In this document: piece by piece, positions 62,376 through 64,000 of the stretch
Layout: each line of letters begins with the position of its first letter
Position numbering within the stretch: the stretch's first letter is position 1
From: Herbaspirillum sp. SJZ106
GTDB lineage: Bacteria > Pseudomonadota > Gammaproteobacteria > Burkholderiales > Burkholderiaceae_D
Direction of reading: 5' to 3'
DNA length: 64,000 bases
Assembly (NCBI RefSeq): GCF_006715495.1
Contig: NZ_VFNI01000004.1
Location: 67,013-131,012 of the forward strand
Notes under the pieces: model-generated
The model's input: the letters and a program-made list of their open reading frames with translations, nothing else
Databases searched by the model: none
Told to the model about the DNA's origin: nothing
Translations under genes and position numbers: made by a program

Positions 62376-63794
62376 ATGAAAATTTATCCCGTCATCCTTT
62401 CCGGCGGTTCCGGCACCCGTTTGTGGCCTCTGTCGCGCGCTGCGTTGCCCAAGCAGCTGATCTCGGTCGTGGGCCAGCGCACCATGCTGCAAGACACGGT
62501 GGCCCGCGTGAACAACTGGCCGCAGATCATGCCGCCCTTGTTCGTGTGCGGCAACGACCATCGCTTCATGGTGGCCGAGCAGATGCGCGAGATCGGCGTC
62601 AAGCCGCTGGCGATCATGCTCGAGCCGGTGGGGCGAAACACCGCTCCGGCGGTGGCGGCCGCGGCCCATCTGCTGGCCAGGCGCGACCCGGAGGCGGTCA
62701 TGCTGGTGCTGCCGGCCGATCATGTGATCGATGATGTGGACGCCTTCAGGGATGCCGTGTCGCGCGCGTCCGAAGCGGTCGCCGGCGGCGCCCTGGCGAC
62801 GTTCGGCATCTTGCCCTCGGCGCCCGAGACCGGTTACGGCTATATCCGCCGCGGCAAGCCGGTTGCCGGCGTCGGCAATGCCTTTGTGGTGGACAAGTTC
62901 GTCGAAAAGCCGGATCTCGCCACCGCCAAGGTATTCCTTGAAGAAGGCAACTATTCCTGGAACAGCGGCATGTTCCTCTTCAAGGCCGCCGATTATCTGG
63001 AAGAGCTGAACACGCACCGCCCGGACATCGCCGCGCCGGTCGGGCAAGCGGTCGCCAACGGTTATGATGATCTCGATTTCTGCCGGCTGGAGCAGGCCAG
63101 CTTCGAGGCCACGCCTGCCGAATCGATCGATTACGCGGTCATGGAAAAGACCCGGAAGGCGGTGGTGGTGCTGGCCGATATCGGCTGGAGCGATGTCGGC
63201 TCATGGAGCGCCTTGTGGGCGGTGCAGGAAAGCGATGCCAATGGCAACGTGGCGCGCGGCGACGTGCTGCTGCAGGATGTCTCGGATACCCTGGTGCGCG
63301 CCGAGAGCCGCATGGTGGCGGCCTTGGGCGTCGAGAACCTGATCATCGTCGAAACCGACGACGCGGTGCTGGTCGCGCACAAGGACAAGGTGCAGGACGT
63401 CAAGAAGATCGTCGATGCCCTGAAGTCGTCCGGACGCAGCGAGCACCTGTACCACAAGCGCGTATTCCGTCCGTGGGGCAGCTATGAGAGCGTCGCCGAG
63501 GGCGAGCGTTTCCAGGTCAAGCGCATCATCGTCAAGCCGGGCGAAAAGCTCTCGCTGCAGATGCACCACCACCGCGCCGAACACTGGGTGGTGGTCAGCG
63601 GCACCGCCCTGGTGACGCGCGGGGAGGAGGTCAAGCTGCTGAGCGAGAACGAATCGATCTATCTGCCCATCGGCGTGACGCACCGCCTGGAGAACCCGGG
63701 CAAGCTGCCGCTGCACTTGATTGAGGTGCAGTCGGGAAGTTATCTCGGCGAAGACGACATCGTGCGCTTTGAGGACATCTACAAGCGCGTCTAG
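62376..63794 (+). CDS. manC: Mannose-1-phosphate guanylyltransferase / mannose-6-phosphate isomerase
   Basis: A bifunctional type II enzyme of 472 residues supplying GDP-mannose. The N-terminal guanylyltransferase has LSGGSGTRLWPLSRAALPKQ, EPVGRNTAPAVAAAA and FVEKPDLATA. The C-terminal cupin (RPWGSYESVAEGERFQVKRI, PGEKLSLQMHHHRAEHWVVV) carries the isomerase zinc ligands. Length and fusion match AlgA/XanB/ManC. It is the last gene of the locus inside the window, so EPS genes may continue beyond 64000. Confidence 0.97.
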   Translation: MKIYPVILSGGSGTRLWPLSRAALPKQLISVVGQRTMLQDTVARVNNWPQIMPPLFVCGNDHRFMVAEQMREIGVKPLAIMLEPVGRNTAPAVAAAAHLLARRDPEAVMLVLPADHVIDDVDAFRDAVSRASEAVAGGALATFGILPSAPETGYGYIRRGKPVAGVGNAFVVDKFVEKPDLATAKVFLEEGNYSWNSGMFLFKAADYLEELNTHRPDIAAPVGQAVANGYDDLDFCRLEQASFEATPAESIDYAVMEKTRKAVVVLADIGWSDVGSWSALWAVQESDANGNVARGDVLLQDVSDTLVRAESRMVAALGVENLIIVETDDAVLVAHKDKVQDVKKIVDALKSSGRSEHLYHKRVFRPWGSYESVAEGERFQVKRIIVKPGEKLSLQMHHHRAEHWVVVSGTALVTRGEEVKLLSENESIYLPIGVTHRLENPGKLPLHLIEVQSGSYLGEDDIVRFEDIYKRV

Positions 63795-63817
63795 CAATCG
63801 TTACCGGGACGACTGCG

Positions 63818-63846
63818 GCAGTGAATGCATGCCATGCATTCACTGC
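63818..63846. repeat. Perfect 14-bp inverted repeat after manC
   Basis: GCAGTGAATGCATG (63818-63831), one central base, then the exact complement (63833-63846). It may act as a hairpin at the manC transcript end or as a protein-binding palindrome. No T tract follows. The remaining sequence to 64000 shows no gene that I recognise. Confidence 0.75.
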
Positions 63847-64000
63847 GTGCAGAATAAGAAAAATTATTTATATCAATGGCTTAAGCCGCTCTTCCCAGGG
63901 TTTTCCACAGGCTTGCCCCCATTTTCCGGGGATAAGTGGGAGCGCGCGGCGACCGGCGAAGATGAAACGCGGGAAATGCTGCAATGCGTTGGCCGGAAGG

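Noticed and set aside
39394..63794. The EPS locus considered as a recently acquired genomic island
   Set aside because: Apart from AT-rich intergenic spots, GC content and codon use look like the flanking core genes, and no integrase, IS or tRNA-associated repeat borders it. The right edge is outside the window, so this is not settled.
63895..63945. DnaA-box-like TTTTCCACA and CCACTTATCC near the window end, considered as an origin
   Set aside because: There are only two imperfect, isolated matches, with no dnaA, dnaN or AT-rich unwinding element nearby.

Overview
The window looks like a chromosomal segment of a betaproteobacterium of the order Burkholderiales, most likely family Oxalobacteraceae (Herbaspirillum-like). 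This rests on the high-GC codon usage and on the conserved gene orders rnc-era-recO-pdxJ-acpS-nagZ-uvrC-pgsA and thrS-infC-rpmI-rplT-pheS-pheT-ihfA-merR. The genus is inferred, since no rRNA lies in the window. No insertion sequence, prophage, integrase or CRISPR array was seen.

Layout. 1-7064: end of RNase III (with an in-frame 9-bp repeat array), then RNA, repair, vitamin B6, lipid and wall-recycling housekeeping genes. 7068-7680: two tRNA units (Gly; Cys-Gly-Gly) with promoters and terminators. 7925-16400: an orphan CheV, a cobalamin-salvage trio (cobT, cobS, cobC), and a Cache-type two-component system divergent from a CstA-type transporter with its small YbdD-like partner. 16715-28166: mixed housekeeping genes, including HtpX, a YbaL-type antiporter, an FMN riboswitch controlling a type II lumazine synthase, small secreted proteins and lipoproteins, nitronate monooxygenase, tRNA-Leu, RidA, RelA and tRNA-Val. 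28529-37641: an orphan CheY, then the thrS to merR translation operon, which has two candidate leader peptides (before thrS and before pheS) and an AUA start for infC. 37749-39036: an acetyltransferase and a PAP2 phosphatase.

39394-63794 is a large exopolysaccharide locus of the Wzx/Wzy type. It encodes an outer-membrane beta-barrel (EpsL-like), a priming sugar-phosphate transferase, a short non-lipidated export protein (EpsE-like), a chain-length protein (EpsF-like) with a separate ATPase/kinase (EpsG-like), a flippase, a polymerase and five further glycosyltransferases. It also has three acyltransferases, a secreted protein of unknown function on the opposite strand, and the precursor enzymes UDP-glucose dehydrogenase, an NDP-sugar pyrophosphorylase and ManC. 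The product is therefore probably an acylated heteropolysaccharide containing mannose and glucuronic acid (inference). Its export module resembles the exosortase-B-associated (methanolan-type) EPS systems, but no exosortase or EpsI gene is present in the window.

Most notable points: the EpsL/EpsE export arrangement without an exosortase, a WecG-type glycosyltransferase fused to a STAS domain, the Thr-rich leader and terminator before thrS, the Phe-containing mini-gene overlapping pheS, and the RNase III tail repeat.
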